A stretch of DNA of 64,000 bases, from positions 95,852,001 to 95,916,000 of the forward strand of contig OZ231126.1 in NCBI GenBank assembly GCA_965153355.1, in the 5' to 3' direction. A program made the translations under genes and the position numbers. The notes beneath the pieces are model-generated. The model was not told the origin of the DNA and ran no database searches. It saw only the letters and a program-made list of their open reading frames with translations. The DNA comes from Flaccisagitta enflata. Its lineage: Eukaryota > Chaetognatha > Sagittoidea > Aphragmophora. Each line of letters begins with the position of its first letter. Position 1 is the first letter of the stretch. Shown here in pieces: positions 36,459 through 46,787 of the stretch.

Positions 36459-36657
36459 AGTCGCGTGCACGCGACTCTACAACCCTTTGTCCGTCGGTCC
36501 GTCGGTCGCTCGGTTGGTCGGTCGGTCAGTCCCCATGGTCTACTGCTTTTTATGATTTTATATCTTTGACCTCACTGCTCCTGCCCAAATGATCTGGTGA
36601 CCTCAAATATGGCCCCTCCCACTGCACATGACTTCGGTAGCCGTGTATCCAGCCTTA
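36459..36657 (-). mobile_element. Family D element, near full length
   Basis: Perfect 18-bp palindrome AGTCGCGTGCACGCGACT, then CTACAACCC, GTCGGTC units, TTTGACCTCACTGCTCCTGC and GTGTATCCAGCCTTATT. The best-preserved tip in the window. Confidence 0.9.
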
Positions 36658-36663
36658 TTTTCA

Positions 36664-36903
36664 AAAACAAAGCCGGATACACAGCTACCCCAGTCACGTG
36701 CAGTGGCAGAGCCAATTAGCGTCAGTGGGGCTGACTAGGCAGAAGGTAATAAAGCCAAAACCCTCATTAACGCCGAAAAAAAGTAAAGTGTGACAGACAG
36801 ACGGACAAAAGCAGACAGACCGACAGACAGACAGACCATGACAGACGGACCGACGGACAGACAGACCAGCAAAGCAGGGTGTAGAGCCGCGTAGCACGCG
36901 ACT
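36664..36903 (+). mobile_element. Family D element, inverted next to the previous one
   Basis: AAACAAAGCCGGATACACAG to the tip CGCGTAGCACGCGACTAG. GACAGACGGACC units fill 36,790-36,870. It lies 6 bases from an oppositely oriented D copy, so the pair makes an inverted repeat of about 440 bp with tips outward. Confidence 0.88.
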
Positions 36904-37321
36904 AGACGTTCAACCGGCACAAAGCAGGAATTAGCAAAGAGTCGCAATGAATTCAACAAAAAGCTCCTATACACTGCTTTATGGCCGGTTATGGCCGATG
37001 CAAGTCGGTTGGGCCGGGGAAAGTGATCAAGAAAGCTCCTTTTAAGCATTTGGGCAGGAGCAGTGAGGCAAATACCGTGAACAAACACCTACAAAGCAAT
37101 GTGATAAGATGATCAACCATCTAGTTTTGTTTTGTTTTGTTTTGTTTTTTGGTTTGGTTTTTTTTTTCGTTTTTGCTCTTTGTTTTTCAAACTGAGAAAC
37201 TAAAAAAAATCTACGCTACATATAAGCAAGCAAATCTCAACTCCGGGTGCGCACAAATGAGGCCTCATGAGATTCAACGAGAGACATAATTACAAATAAA
37301 TGCAATAACATGTCAATTGTC
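36904..37321. other. Mostly unassigned
   Basis: GGGCAGGAGCAGTGAGGCAA near 37,050 is a D-internal motif, so a decayed D copy may be present. A TTTTG run is at 37,125-37,148. Confidence 0.45.
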
Positions 37322-37569
37322 AAGAGAGAGAGACAGAGAGAGAGAGACACACACACACAGAGACAGAGAGAGACAGACAGAGAGAGACACACAGAGACAG
37401 AGACAGAGAGACAGTGACAGAGATGAGTAGGCTATAAAAAACATTTTGCAACATTTCAACTCCAGCGGGAAAAAATACAAAACGAAAGAGAAGGCTGAGA
37501 TGAGTCAAGCAGAAAGAAATAGAAAGAAATAGAGAGAGAGAAATAGAGAGCGAGGGAAATAGAGAGAGT

Positions 37570-37658
<89 letters not shown>

Positions 37659-37660
37659 GA
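37322..37660. repeat. Purine tract: (GACA)n and (GA)n
   Basis: Irregular GAGACA to 37,425, a gap, GAAATAGA units to 37,570, then GA to 37,655. Confidence 0.93.
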
Positions 37661-37945
37661 CTGGTGGAAAACAGAGCATGAGAAAGGAAAGATGAAGAGG
37701 AGGGGAGAGGAGGGGCAAAGAAGATGAAGAAGAGGTTTGAAATGGAGGAAAAGATTATAGGAAGAGGAGGAGTAGAAAGAGGAGGAGGAAGAGGAAGAGG
37801 AGAAGTATAAAGAAGAAGAGGTGGGGACTGTTAGAGCAGTGAGACGAAGGAGGATTACAACGCGCGCGCGAGACTCCTTTGCAACGGAAATGGAACGAAG
37901 CAACAAGGTAAGGAAGGTGAGGAACTTGAGGATGAGGGAAAATGA
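37661..37945 (+). repeat. 285-bp direct duplication, copy 1
   Basis: CTGGTGGAAAACAGAGCATG onward matches 38,381-38,665 with only a handful of substitutions (e.g. AAGATTATAGG versus AAATTTATAGG, CTCCTTTGC versus CTCCTTAGC), at an exact offset of 720 bases. Includes a CGCGCGCG run. Purine-rich, non-coding. Confidence 0.93.
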
Positions 37946-38380
37946 GGGAGTTGCGTGCTTCGCATAGCAAAAAATTTGATGTTCTTCTCGTCCCGCTAAC
38001 CCAATATGGAGTGAAAAAAATCATGAAGATGACCGTTTTCCTTTTCTCAAAATTCCTTCATCTACCCGTTTTGTTTTGGCCTTAAAGTTTACTCAGATTT
38101 CCCAGAGTTCAGCAAAATCCTGTGTAGTCTTGTTACAAAAGGAACAATTGTTAGTTTTAGAAAACCATGGTGCATATGGCTCCGAATAAATTATCAGAAG
38201 CATAAGATTACATGAAACTTGTGAAAAAAACAGGTTAACAATTCTCTAAAGAGCAGAAGTTATAAAAGCTAATTCAGAAGAGGTAAACATACTTTTTATC
38301 CCACTGCAATATACAAATTAGGCTCTCAAAAACAATTTTCTAAAAACGGAAGATGAACAATTTTTGATAAAAAGAAATAA
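37946..38380. other. Spacer between the duplicated copies
   Basis: Unique-looking AT-rich sequence. No features recognised. Confidence 0.45.
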
Positions 38381-38665
38381 CTGGTGGAAAACAGAGCATG
38401 AGAAAGGAAAGATGAAGAGGAGGGGAGAGGAGGGGCAAAGAAGATGAAGAAGAGGTTTGAAATGGAGGAAAAATTTATAGGAAGAGGAGGAGTAGAAAGA
38501 GGAGGAGGAAGAGGAAGAGGAGAAGTATAAAGAAGATGAGGTGGGGACTGTTAGAGCAGTGAGACGAAGGAGGATTACAACGCGCGCGCGAGACTCCTTA
38601 GCAACGGAAATGGAACGAAGCAACAAGGTAAGGGAGGTGAGGAACTTGAGGACGAGGGAAAGTGG
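38381..38665 (+). repeat. 285-bp direct duplication, copy 2
   Basis: Same 285 bases as copy 1, but without the GA array that precedes copy 1. Confidence 0.93.
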
Positions 38666-38910
38666 GGGAAGTGAGGATGAGGGAATGAAGGGAAAGTGAG
38701 GGAAGGGAGGAACTTTTTAGGGAGGTGAGGACAAGTGAAGGAACTGAAAATCAGGGATGTTGATTGAGGGAGGTGAGGATGAGGGAAGGAAGGGAAGTTG
38801 AGGGAAGGGAGGAAGTTGATAAGGTGAGGATGTGAGGGAAGTGAGGAAGTTAACTAAGAGAAATGAGGCTAAGGGAAGGAAGGGAAAGGGAGGGGGGTGA
38901 TGTAGGGGAC
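38666..38910. repeat. Purine-rich minisatellite
   Basis: Irregular repetition of GAGGGAAGTGAGGATGAGGG-like units of 15-30 bases. Confidence 0.75.
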
Positions 38911-39301
38911 AAAACATAAGCGTCAGAGAACAGAATGGACTCAAAATAGTAGTTTTAAGATTTCCAGGAAAATGGCGCAAAAATGTTTTTACTTAAGCCC
39001 CATATTTAACAAAAATATTTGGGCAACCAGATGATTCACATAACGACCAAGACTTGTAATGAACACTCCTAGTTAAGTTTATCAAAAGGTGCAGAAAATA
39101 TTTTCTATAAATTTTTGTCAATGAAAACCACTGACAAAGACTTCCATATTTATGGCGTAAAGGCCCATGAGCGATCATATTACCTAGTCCTGATCAGGGT
39201 GACAGTAGTAACTTCACTCTGCTAGGTAAAGAGGTGCATGCAACTTCATGACAGTTCACAATCATGGTTTTTGGCTCGTACGTCGAGAAACATGACGTGA
39301 G
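38911..39301. other. Unassigned sequence
   Basis: Nothing recognised. Confidence 0.4.
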
Positions 39302-39538
39302 CTACTATCTTCGCCAAAAGAAACGCAGCAGTTATAGAAATAGCATCAACTTTGGAAGAGTGCTGCTCTTTAACGAATAAAGCTACACTTCTCAGAGTGG
39401 TCCCATTTTAAAGATTTCAAGGAGGGCTTTAAAATGGGACCAATCTGGGGTCTGTAGCTTTGCTCGTTTAGGAGCAATACTCTTCCAAAGTTGATGCTAA
39501 TCTTAAAACTGCTGCGTTTCTTTCGGCGAAGATAGTAG
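39302..39538. mobile_element. 237-bp palindromic miniature element
   Basis: CTACTATCTTCGCCAAAAGA at the left mirrors TCTTTCGGCGAAGATAGTAG at the right, and the arms continue inward to about 39,420 (ATGGTCCCATTTTAAAG-type motifs). The right arm resembles 42,850-42,965 (AAAATGGGACAAATCTGG, TACTATCTTCGCCAAAAG), linking it to the segmental duplication. Confidence 0.8.
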
Positions 39539-40262
39539 TATCTAAAATTTCAAGGCAATCTTATCAATAACTATCAATATTTTAGAAATTACAGCCGTTT
39601 TTATATATGATAAGAAAGAAGAAATAACGACAGTCTTTTTTTTTTTTTTTTTTTATTTGAACTTGCCCCCGAGCGTTTTATACTAAGTTTGAAAAAAAAA
39701 TGTTTTTAGGGTATTGGATCTAGGCGAATTAAGTCATTAGCTATCTAGTTTTTTGGAAAAAGTCTAATTTCAGGATTTTGGATCTAGGCAAATTATCTAT
39801 TGGAACCCAACTTATTTTTTTCAAAAAAAATTCTCTTTGAGGTTTTTGTTGGGGGCCCTTAGGGGGGCCCCTAAGAAGTTAATAATGACATTTACTTAAA
39901 GAGAGCTGCGTAAGAAATCGAATCTCAGTCAAACAAAACCAAGAACGTCTAGATCGGTGGTGATTTAAACCTGTAATGACTCTAGACACTTCAGGGGGCG
40001 AGTTTTTTTTTTCAAACTGAGATGCGATCCCAGCCTTATGATCTATTAGTTGTAGGTCGTCCACTAACTCTGCCTATTGAGACAGATCGACCGACAAACC
40101 GTTAGAAATGGTGAAGTGCAAAAACTGAACAAAGAAAAGAAGTTAAAATTAGTGTTCTGAAAAACTGGTCGAAAAAAGGGAGACGGTTAATGATGCGGAA
40201 AAGTGAGAGAAAGGAACGGAGGAGATAAGAGAAGTGAGGAAATTGAAAGAAAACAAGTAAAC
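39539..40262. other. Unassigned sequence
   Basis: T-run at 39,636-39,655 and the near-duplicate phrase GGATCTAGGC (39,718 and 39,781). No gene. Confidence 0.45.
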
Positions 40263-40627
<365 letters not shown>

Positions 40628-40965
40628 AAAAAAGTTGGAAGATAAGGACGAGAAACAAACAAAAGAAGAGTGAAAAAAGGATGACCATGGAGGACAGGCA
40701 AGCGGGGTGGGACTATAGTAAGGCTAAGAAAGGGAATATGGGTGGGGGGGGGGGAATTCTCGGAGATCCAGGGTTGGAAAACTGTGGCGATCAGATGAAT
40801 GTCGCATAAAAATGAATTGGTCGTCAATGGAAAAAGGGCCATCAACGCGTTGCAACGGTGAGTAAGGAAGTAGAATTGGGAAAGAGAGTGGGAAATCGGG
40901 TGCATGAGGGACGCTGAGGCAAAAGAGTAGGACCGAAGAAAACTGGGTATGGGTGACGTTGAGGG
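40628..40965. other. Unassigned, purine-rich
   Basis: A G-run near 40,741-40,752. Nothing else recognised. Confidence 0.4.
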
Positions 40966-41205
40966 CGCGCGACGTGCACGCGCGACGTGCACGCGACTCT
41001 ACAACCCGCTCTGTCCGTCGGTCCGTCCGTTGGTCAGTCCATCACGCTTAGCTTTTTTTCGGCGTTTTACATCATTTTGAGTCATTTTAAGTTATTCAAA
41101 GTTATTTAAATCAATTTACATTCAGTCTTTTAGTTTTTGGTCTTTTAATCTTTTAGTCTTATGGTCTTAACAACTGCACGCGACTGTAAGGTGTTGACCT
41201 TGTTG
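40966..41205 (-). mobile_element. Family D variant with duplicated tip and decamer core
   Basis: GCGCGACGTGCACGC occurs twice in tandem before GACTCTACAACCCGC, so the palindromic tip is duplicated. A GTCC segment and AAGTCATTTT-like units follow. Ends CTGCACGCGACTGTAAGGTG and TTGACCTTGTTG, as in 11,737-12,088. Confidence 0.72.
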
Positions 41206-41214
41206 TTAACTATT

Positions 41215-41460
41215 TTTGGAGCATTATGTTTAAACTTAGCAAAAGAATGGATCGAGAATGTGGCCGAAATGGTCGGGAACGCCATCACTCCAGAATAGCT
41301 TAAGAAGCTCTAGGAATCACTACCCCAAAGAATGGCGGCTGTAATTCAGTGGAGGGATGCTCAGACTAAATATTGATGGATTTGTGATCAACTGGAATTC
41401 CTAACTAGTCAAGAATTGAACTTTTTTTCATGGTGGAAACATTTTTAATGTGAAGATAGT
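41215..41460 (+). repeat. Family N dispersed repeat (copy 1)
   Basis: AATGGCGGCTGTAATTCAG and TGATGGATTTGTGATCAACT match AATGGCGGCCATAATTTAG and TGATAGATTTGTGATTGACT near 47,336-47,400. Diverged and non-coding. Confidence 0.5.
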
Positions 41461-41585
41461 GTGTTAAGTCACTTAGATCAATTTTGTCACTAAGGTCAGT
41501 TATAGTCATTTTCAGTCATTCTAAGTCATTCTAGGTCATTTTATGTCATTTCAATTTACACTAAGTCACTTAAGTCTATTAGGTT
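41461..41585. repeat. AAGTCATTCT decamer array
   Basis: GTCACTTAGATCA, CAGTCATTCTAAGTCATTCT and related units. A detached piece of the D-variant core. Confidence 0.75.
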
Positions 41586-41737
41586 TGTTACCTTCTAACT
41601 GCATTCACACATTTCTTGAGGTATTGTTTGTTCATAAGCTTTTATGTTTTTGATCGTAAAGTAGTAAAACATTACACATTAGCAAATTTACATGAAATAC
41701 AAGTGACTGGCACGATTTAATTCAACAGGATTTTCTC

Positions 41738-42002
41738 ATCTCTCCTCCTCCTCCTCCTCATCCTCCTCCTCCTCCTCCTCCATCACTGCCCCCAGATTAA
41801 GGTCCATATCTCAGCCTCGAGGCCCATATCTCAGCCACAAGGTAGTCAAAATCCAGTTTCAGCCCAAATCACTGAGGCTGGGGTTTGAGCTACTCGGGGT
41901 TGGGATTGGGATAAGCACAAGGCTGGGATATAGACGCGAGGCTGGGGAAGAAGTCAGAAAAAGAGAAGAATTCCCATGTGTAAAAGCATAAGTCATCAAC
42001 CT
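41738..42002 (-). mobile_element. Foldback-like element, family A (copy A6)
   Basis: A CTCCTCC run, then AGGTCCATATCTCAGCCTCG-type units that invert near 41,875 (CTGAGGCTGGGGTTTGAGC). The right arm ends AAAAGCATAAGTCATCAACC. The tips are eroded. Its junction with family F repeats the A3/F1 junction at 22,797 in mirror image. Confidence 0.7.
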
Positions 42003-42572
42003 TGCTGGACTGCTTCTTAAGGATGTCTTCCTCCAGATTCAGTATTATGGAAAACCAAGAGTGGCAAGCGTATTAGCCAGTCAGTGAGGGCTAACAGGGC
42101 CCTCTTCCATCTATTTCTGTTTGGGTAAAAAGTTAGGAAATTGTTCCTATAGCATATGACCATGTTTCAAGTTAAAGCATTTTTCTTAGTTTCATCTTCA
42201 ATTTTTGTGCGTTTTCAAAACGGTAAAAGGTGATAATTCTAAAATGTATAGATTTTCCCTTGCTGGCTCATAACTTTAGCACTGTTTTCAAGCGTTTTGA
42301 AACGCAAAAATCTCATGGTTTTAAAACTTTAGAATTGCAAAGTTTTGAAACGGCAACTATGCCTCAAAATTTGTTTCAAAAGTTGCGCATACTTGTGGTA
42401 TTGAAACAACAATATAAGATAGTTTTAAAACTGCATAAGAACGCCCGTTTCAAAACGGCTTTTTTAAGCATTTTTGTGACAAAAATTCATAATTTTTGTT
42501 ACAATAATCCACTTTTTTGCATTTTTTGAACGATTTTTGGCGGTTTAATACGTTATATAGGAACGCCACGGA
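42003..42572 (-). repeat. Family F element (copy F2)
   Basis: Inverted counterpart of 22,229-22,796: AAGGATGTCTTCCTCC, CCAGTCAGTGAGGGCT, GGGCCCTCTTCCAT, AAAACTGCATAAGAACGCCC, ending GAACGCCACGGAATATCTCG. No ORF of note. Confidence 0.82.
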
Positions 42573-42827
42573 ATATCTCGTGAAAGCCCTGTGAAGCTCC
42601 TTAGCAACCGCCAAACGAGCGATATTCTCACAGAACATATTGTAGGAAAGTTGTAGCAAATTTTATTTTAAACAATGTTCCCTCAAAAAATTTCTCAAAC
42701 CAACACCCATGGGCAATAAAGCAAGCTTTTATTAGGTTACATTACATTTAAAATATCAGTCTCATAGATTTATTTGTCTTCCTATAATGAATTCCCCCGT
42801 TTTTCCAAGTCTAGACGACATCTACTG
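42573..42827. mobile_element. MITE G half copy
   Basis: Right half of the palindrome only. It starts at the palindrome centre (TGAAAGCCCTGTGAAGCTCC), ends ACGACATCTACTG with TA after it, and lacks about 48 bases of the arm near 42,697. Confidence 0.85.
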
Positions 42828-43237
42828 TACAGACCCCAGCTTCTTTAAGTTCAAACAACTCTTCAAAATGGGACAAATCTGGTTATTGTAGCTTTGTCTG
42901 TATAGAAGGGACGCCTTTTCAAGTTTGATGCTCTTTTTCACGTGTACTATCTTCGCCAAAAGAAACGCGAAACTCTGGGAATAAAATGATTTAATGACCA
43001 TACTCTGACAAAATTTGGTAACTGAGAGACTTTGTAAATCAAGTAAGTTTTTTCATGAGAAGCAAACCAGGCTGTGAATCTAAAATCCAATTTCTAACGC
43101 ATTTCTTCATTAAAAGATGTGATAACCTTATCACATTTGTCCACAGTTTTTGCAAGCTTTTGATTTTTGAAACAGGTCTACTCTTTTGTTTGCCATTTCC
43201 ATACGGCTTGATCTACAGATTCCAGATTCCAGATTCC

Positions 43238-43602
43238 AGATAGAACCCCACAATAACAGATGTCAAGAGACTAAAAAACCCAATATGATGTAGGCGGATT
43301 TCTGTTATTTCCAGTTTAAGTAAAAACGAGGCCGGATACACGGCTACCCCAGTTGCGTGCGGGTGGGCAGGGGCCATGTTTGAGGTCACTAGACCATTTG
43401 GGCAGGAGCAGTGAGTTAAAAGAAATAAAAATCATAAAAAAAGTAGAATGTGACGGACCAACCAACCAACAGACAAAGCGGAGTGTACCGGTGTAGAGTC
43501 GCATAGCACGCAACTGAAAAAGGGCATCAATGGACCAATATTTTGTATCGATTCTAAGCAGATTTCATGAACTCTTAGATCCGTTACAGCGGCGTGTAAC
43601 TG
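43238..43602 (-). mobile_element. Pogo-like MITE interrupted by a D copy
   Basis: TAGAACCCCACAATAACAGA at the left and ATCCGTTACAGCGGCGTGTA with CTG and TA at the right are the two ends. The D element 43,322-43,516 sits between. Confidence 0.72.
43322..43516 (+). mobile_element. Family D element inside a pogo-like MITE
   Basis: AAAACGAGGCCGGATACACG to GAGTCGCATAGCACGCAACT. Shared with copy B (58,265-58,451), so this insertion predates the duplication. A 6-bp duplicate ACCGGTGT precedes the tip in both copies. Confidence 0.9.
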
Positions 43603-43972
43603 TATTTATTTCCAAAGTGCTGCCAAAAAGGCATAAGAAAAATCCGTCGTAGACCAACACAGCCGACCCAAATGCACGTGACTGAAAACAGGAAACACAC
43701 AAACGTGGTTGCATATCATCGGTTCAAATCAACAAACAACAGCATTCTCAAAGAGAAAAAGCCATTAGCTATGCGTTTCAAACGTCAACGGAGCAAAGTT
43801 GAGTGACACTCGACTCGGTGTCCCAGATTTCATGATAAATAGCAAATCCATCAAAGCATTTTCTTGCAGTTGCATGAGAGTAGTAAAATTCCCGTAGTTT
43901 TCGTCTTTGTTTCTGTTGTTTCGCCTGACAGTTGAGTTGGTATGTTGCCAGGTTTCTTGGTCTATTGATAGA

Positions 43973-44136
43973 CAGTGGAGCAGCGCTAGAGCACATCCGC
44001 CAATAACACAATGGCCGATAATGTATTGACCCCTAAAGATTCTGTAACTGTTTCTATATATTTTCAATAAGACAGCTTCACTAAAATGCCTATTTTTGCC
44101 TGGTCCCTTGACTTGCGCTCTAATGAGGCTCAACTG
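43973..44136 (-). mobile_element. Pogo-like MITE
   Basis: CAGTGGAGCAGCGCTAGAGC at the left and GCTCTAATGAGGCTCAACTG plus TA at the right. Counterpart of 57,503-57,669. Confidence 0.75.
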
Positions 44137-44245
44137 TATTCCAATTTCCCATCTCGACTCAACGTTAATGCTGTTGCTACTTGCAAATATTGTTGAGGAA
44201 TAAGAAATCCTTCTCTATATCCTACAACTACATACACTCTAGAGT

Positions 44246-44621
44246 AGCAGGGGGACTGCGGAGCCCCAAAGGGGTAAATAAGAGAGATACACCACCCAGT
44301 AGGCGACCAATGTCTGGTGGAACATTCCTCTCAACAATCTGTAACGTCAGATGGACTTAAAAATGTTGAAAAAATCGCCCTCATCCAGCATCTTTCTCAT
44401 CTATGTGAATTATCGAAATTCCCATTAAAATTGCTGCACTTTTAGGGCTTTTCGCCACAAAAAGTTTTAATTTCTGATCACTTTCAACAATACCAAGTGT
44501 TTTTTATGTGATTGCTGATATGGAATGTAACAGGTGATTGATTAATAAAACAAAACTCAAAATTGCTGCAAGTTGCTGCAAGTTACAGCATGTTGCTGCA
44601 GGCAACATGGTAATTTAAGCC
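44246..44621. other. Unassigned sequence
   Basis: CTGCGGAGCCCCAAAGGGG at 44,257 is a stray foldback-tip-like motif. TTGCTGCAAGTTGCTGCAAG at about 44,562-44,600 is a short repeat. No gene. Confidence 0.45.
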
Positions 44622-44824
44622 AAACAAGGGTGGATACACGGCCACCCAAGTCATGTGCGGGAGGGCAGGGGCCGTAATTGAAGTCACTTGATCATTTGGG
44701 CAGGAGCAGTGAGGCCAGAGACCGCAAAAAACAAAAAAAGTAAAGGGTGACAGACCAACAAGTGGACCAACAGACGGACCTACGGACCAACAAAGCTGGC
44801 TGTAGTCGCGTAGCACGTGACAAA
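44622..44824 (+). mobile_element. Family D element
   Basis: CAAACAAGGGTGGATACACG, GGGAGGGCAGGGGCCGTAAT, TTTGGGCAGGAGCAGTGAGG and GTCGCGTAGCACGTGACAAA. Belongs to the longer subgroup of 21,502. Confidence 0.85.
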
Positions 44825-44919
44825 AAATGTTGCAAATCTGAGAACACATTGATAAGCAATTGAGTCTTTAGCTTAAAACTAGCAACTCTATCAGGAGCTT
44901 TGCCCAACAACGCTAAAAA

Positions 44920-44996
44920 GCTAATGGTATCAGACCAGCCAGCAGACCAACCAACCAACATAGCGGGTTATTGAGTTGTGGTGTAGCATGCGACTA
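44920..44996 (+). repeat. Family D distal fragment
   Basis: GACCAACCAACCAACATAGC and GTGGTGTAGCATGCGACTAC: the GACC segment and tip of a D copy. Confidence 0.6.
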
Positions 44997-45068
44997 CAAA
45001 TTGCGTATGTTCAAAAATATACATTACCGTTTTCTATCATGTTCATTCAGTGGTGAACATAGTTCCAT

Positions 45069-45203
45069 GACTTTTGATTTATTCCCCCCCCCCACCTTTG
45101 ATTTTCTTCCCTGAGACTCATCCTGTTGCATCATCAAATCTCTGACTTTCTATGATAAAGCAATAAAACTATGTTTAAAAATCAAATAGCGTTAAATTGT
45201 ATT
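45069..45203 (+). repeat. Family O dispersed repeat (copy 2)
   Basis: C-run, CCTTTGATTTTCTTCCC, GCAATAAAACTATG and AGCGTTAAATTGTA align with 4,455-4,590. Confidence 0.65.
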
Positions 45204-45300
45204 TTACTAATCAGGTTTTTTGACTCATTACCGCCAAAATTTCCCAAAATTTTCTTTCATTCTCTTTTGGCGGTCCGTCGGTTGGTTTGTCAGTTGGTCC

Positions 45301-46106
45301 CCTTTTTGAGCAGCAGCCCCGAAGGGGTTGATGACCAAAGCTTTCACACATATGGGGAATTTTTTCCTTTTTGGGCAGCGGCCCCGAAGGGGACAAAGTC
45401 TTGTAGAACACAGGGGGACTTTTGTTCTTCCGTTTGTTCATTTGTTTGTTTGTTCCTCCCCCCCATCAGGCCCCTCAGGCCTCAAATATGGCTCCTGAGA
45501 ACTCAGATTTGGCCTCTCAGGCCTCAAATCCAACTTCTCAGGTCTCAAATTAGGCTTTTTTGGTTTCAAATTTAAATTCTCAGGCCTCAAACCTGGCCTC
45601 TCAGGCCTCAAGTCAGCTATCTGAGCCTCAATTTATTTCTCTCAGGCTTCATTTTAGTCCTCTGACCTTTCAAGCCTTCATCCAGCTCTATTAAACTTCA
45701 AGTTAGCCCTCTCAAGCTTCTGATTGGCATTATAAGGCCTTACATCAGCCCTCTTAGACCTCAGTTTAGGCTTTTGAGGGCCTTCAGTCAGCCCTCTAGA
45801 GCATCTCATCCCACTCTTCAGACAGGACGCACAAAAAGTCCCTGCATCTCTACAGACTTATCCCTTTGAAGCCGCTGGCCTGCTTCACATCACTCCAATT
45901 CACAATCACTCAGTGAGGGCAACGGGTATCACTGACCATATTGCCCTTGGGCAACCTGTTCTTCATTGTACCAGATGTACCACCCCTCGAGGCTGAGATA
46001 TGGGCCTGGAGACTTGGGGGAGGGGGGGTGCGGAGGAGAAGAATAAGGAAAAAATTCCCCATATGTGTGGAAGCATAGGTTATCAACGCCTTTGGAGCCG
46101 CTGCAA
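45301..46106 (+). mobile_element. Foldback A7 split by an inserted foldback B4
   Basis: Left arm 45,301-45,367 (GCAGCAGCCCCGAAGGGG, GATGACCAAAGCTTTCACAC, ATATGGGGAATTTTTTCC). Right arm about 45,985-46,106 (CCTCGAGGCTGAGATATGGG, AATTCCCCATATGTGTGG, AAGCATAGGTTATCAACGCC, GGAGCCGCTGC). The B element lies between, so A7 existed before B4 inserted. Confidence 0.82.
45368..45962 (+). mobile_element. Foldback-like element, family B (copy B4), nested
   Basis: TTTTTGGGCAGCGGCCCCGA, GGGGACAAAGTCTTGTAGAA and CACAGGGGGACTTTTG. CTCAGGCCTCAAAT-type units follow for about 380 bp. The right tip is CCTTTGAAGCCGCTGGCC. The outer module (CACTCCAATTCACAATCACT, GGGCAACGGGTATCACTGAC, TTGCCCTTGGGCAACCTG) ends at 45,962. 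Confidence 0.82.
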
Positions 46107-46653
46107 ACCAACCAATGAATGGACAGACAGTGGTGTATACCGTTGCGTAGTACATGACTAAAACCCATCATACTGAGAACAAGCCTCTCATCTTATTATG
46201 TTTCTTTTTGTCAAATCCCCTGGTATTCATCCCTCTGCACCTTTTTATCTACAGATGGAACCAATGACACTCACTGAACTGATAAAAGAGTTGCATAGCC
46301 TGCATCTAAAAATGGCACTGACTTAAATTTTTAGGTTGGATGTTCCTACTCAAGAACAAGCCCAATTGGGCGCTAAACACTTATGACTTATATCAAGAGA
46401 CACATGGACAAACAGACATATCAAATAACAGAGTAGAAATGAGGCTCTCAAACCATGTTTGTTGATCCTTTTATCTAGTGTAGGATATCACTGTGGCTAA
46501 AGAAAGCCAAGAAGTAGTTTTTACACAGGTGAAACGGACAGATGGAAGGCACCGACAAAACGGATCTCGTATTGAGATGCATTCCTGAAGGACGCATCTA
46601 AAAAGATATAATCCTGATTGTAGCAACTTACAAAGTTATTCAAATCTATTTTT
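46107..46653. other. Unassigned, with a hairpin-tip motif
   Basis: GAGATGCATTCCTGAAGGAC and GCATCTAAAAA at 46,568-46,602 form an imperfect palindromic tip with an A-run, like the tip at 1,921. The rest is unrecognised. Confidence 0.45.
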
Positions 46654-46787
46654 AGTCGCGTGCTACGCGACTCTACACTCCACTTTGTTAGTCTGTAGGT
46701 TGGTCAGTCAGTTGGTCAGTCAGTTATTCGGTTTTAACTGACCTCAAATGTTGCCCCTGCCCACCCACACGTTAATGGGGAAGCGTT
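46654..46787 (-). mobile_element. Family D element
   Basis: AGTCGCGTGCTACGCGACTC to TTGCCCCTGCCCACCCACAC. The terminal GTATCCGGCC end is lost. Confidence 0.8.

Larger units (their letters stand above)
42573..44245 (-). repeat. Inverted segmental duplication, copy A
   Basis: The whole 1.67-kb block matches 57,394-59,233 in reverse orientation. It includes a half MITE G, a GATTCCA array, a pogo-like MITE with a D insertion, a unique-looking 350-bp stretch and a second pogo-like MITE. The left edge is family F; the right edge is ACTCTAGAGT. It lacks the D copy present in B at 58,005. Confidence 0.92.
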
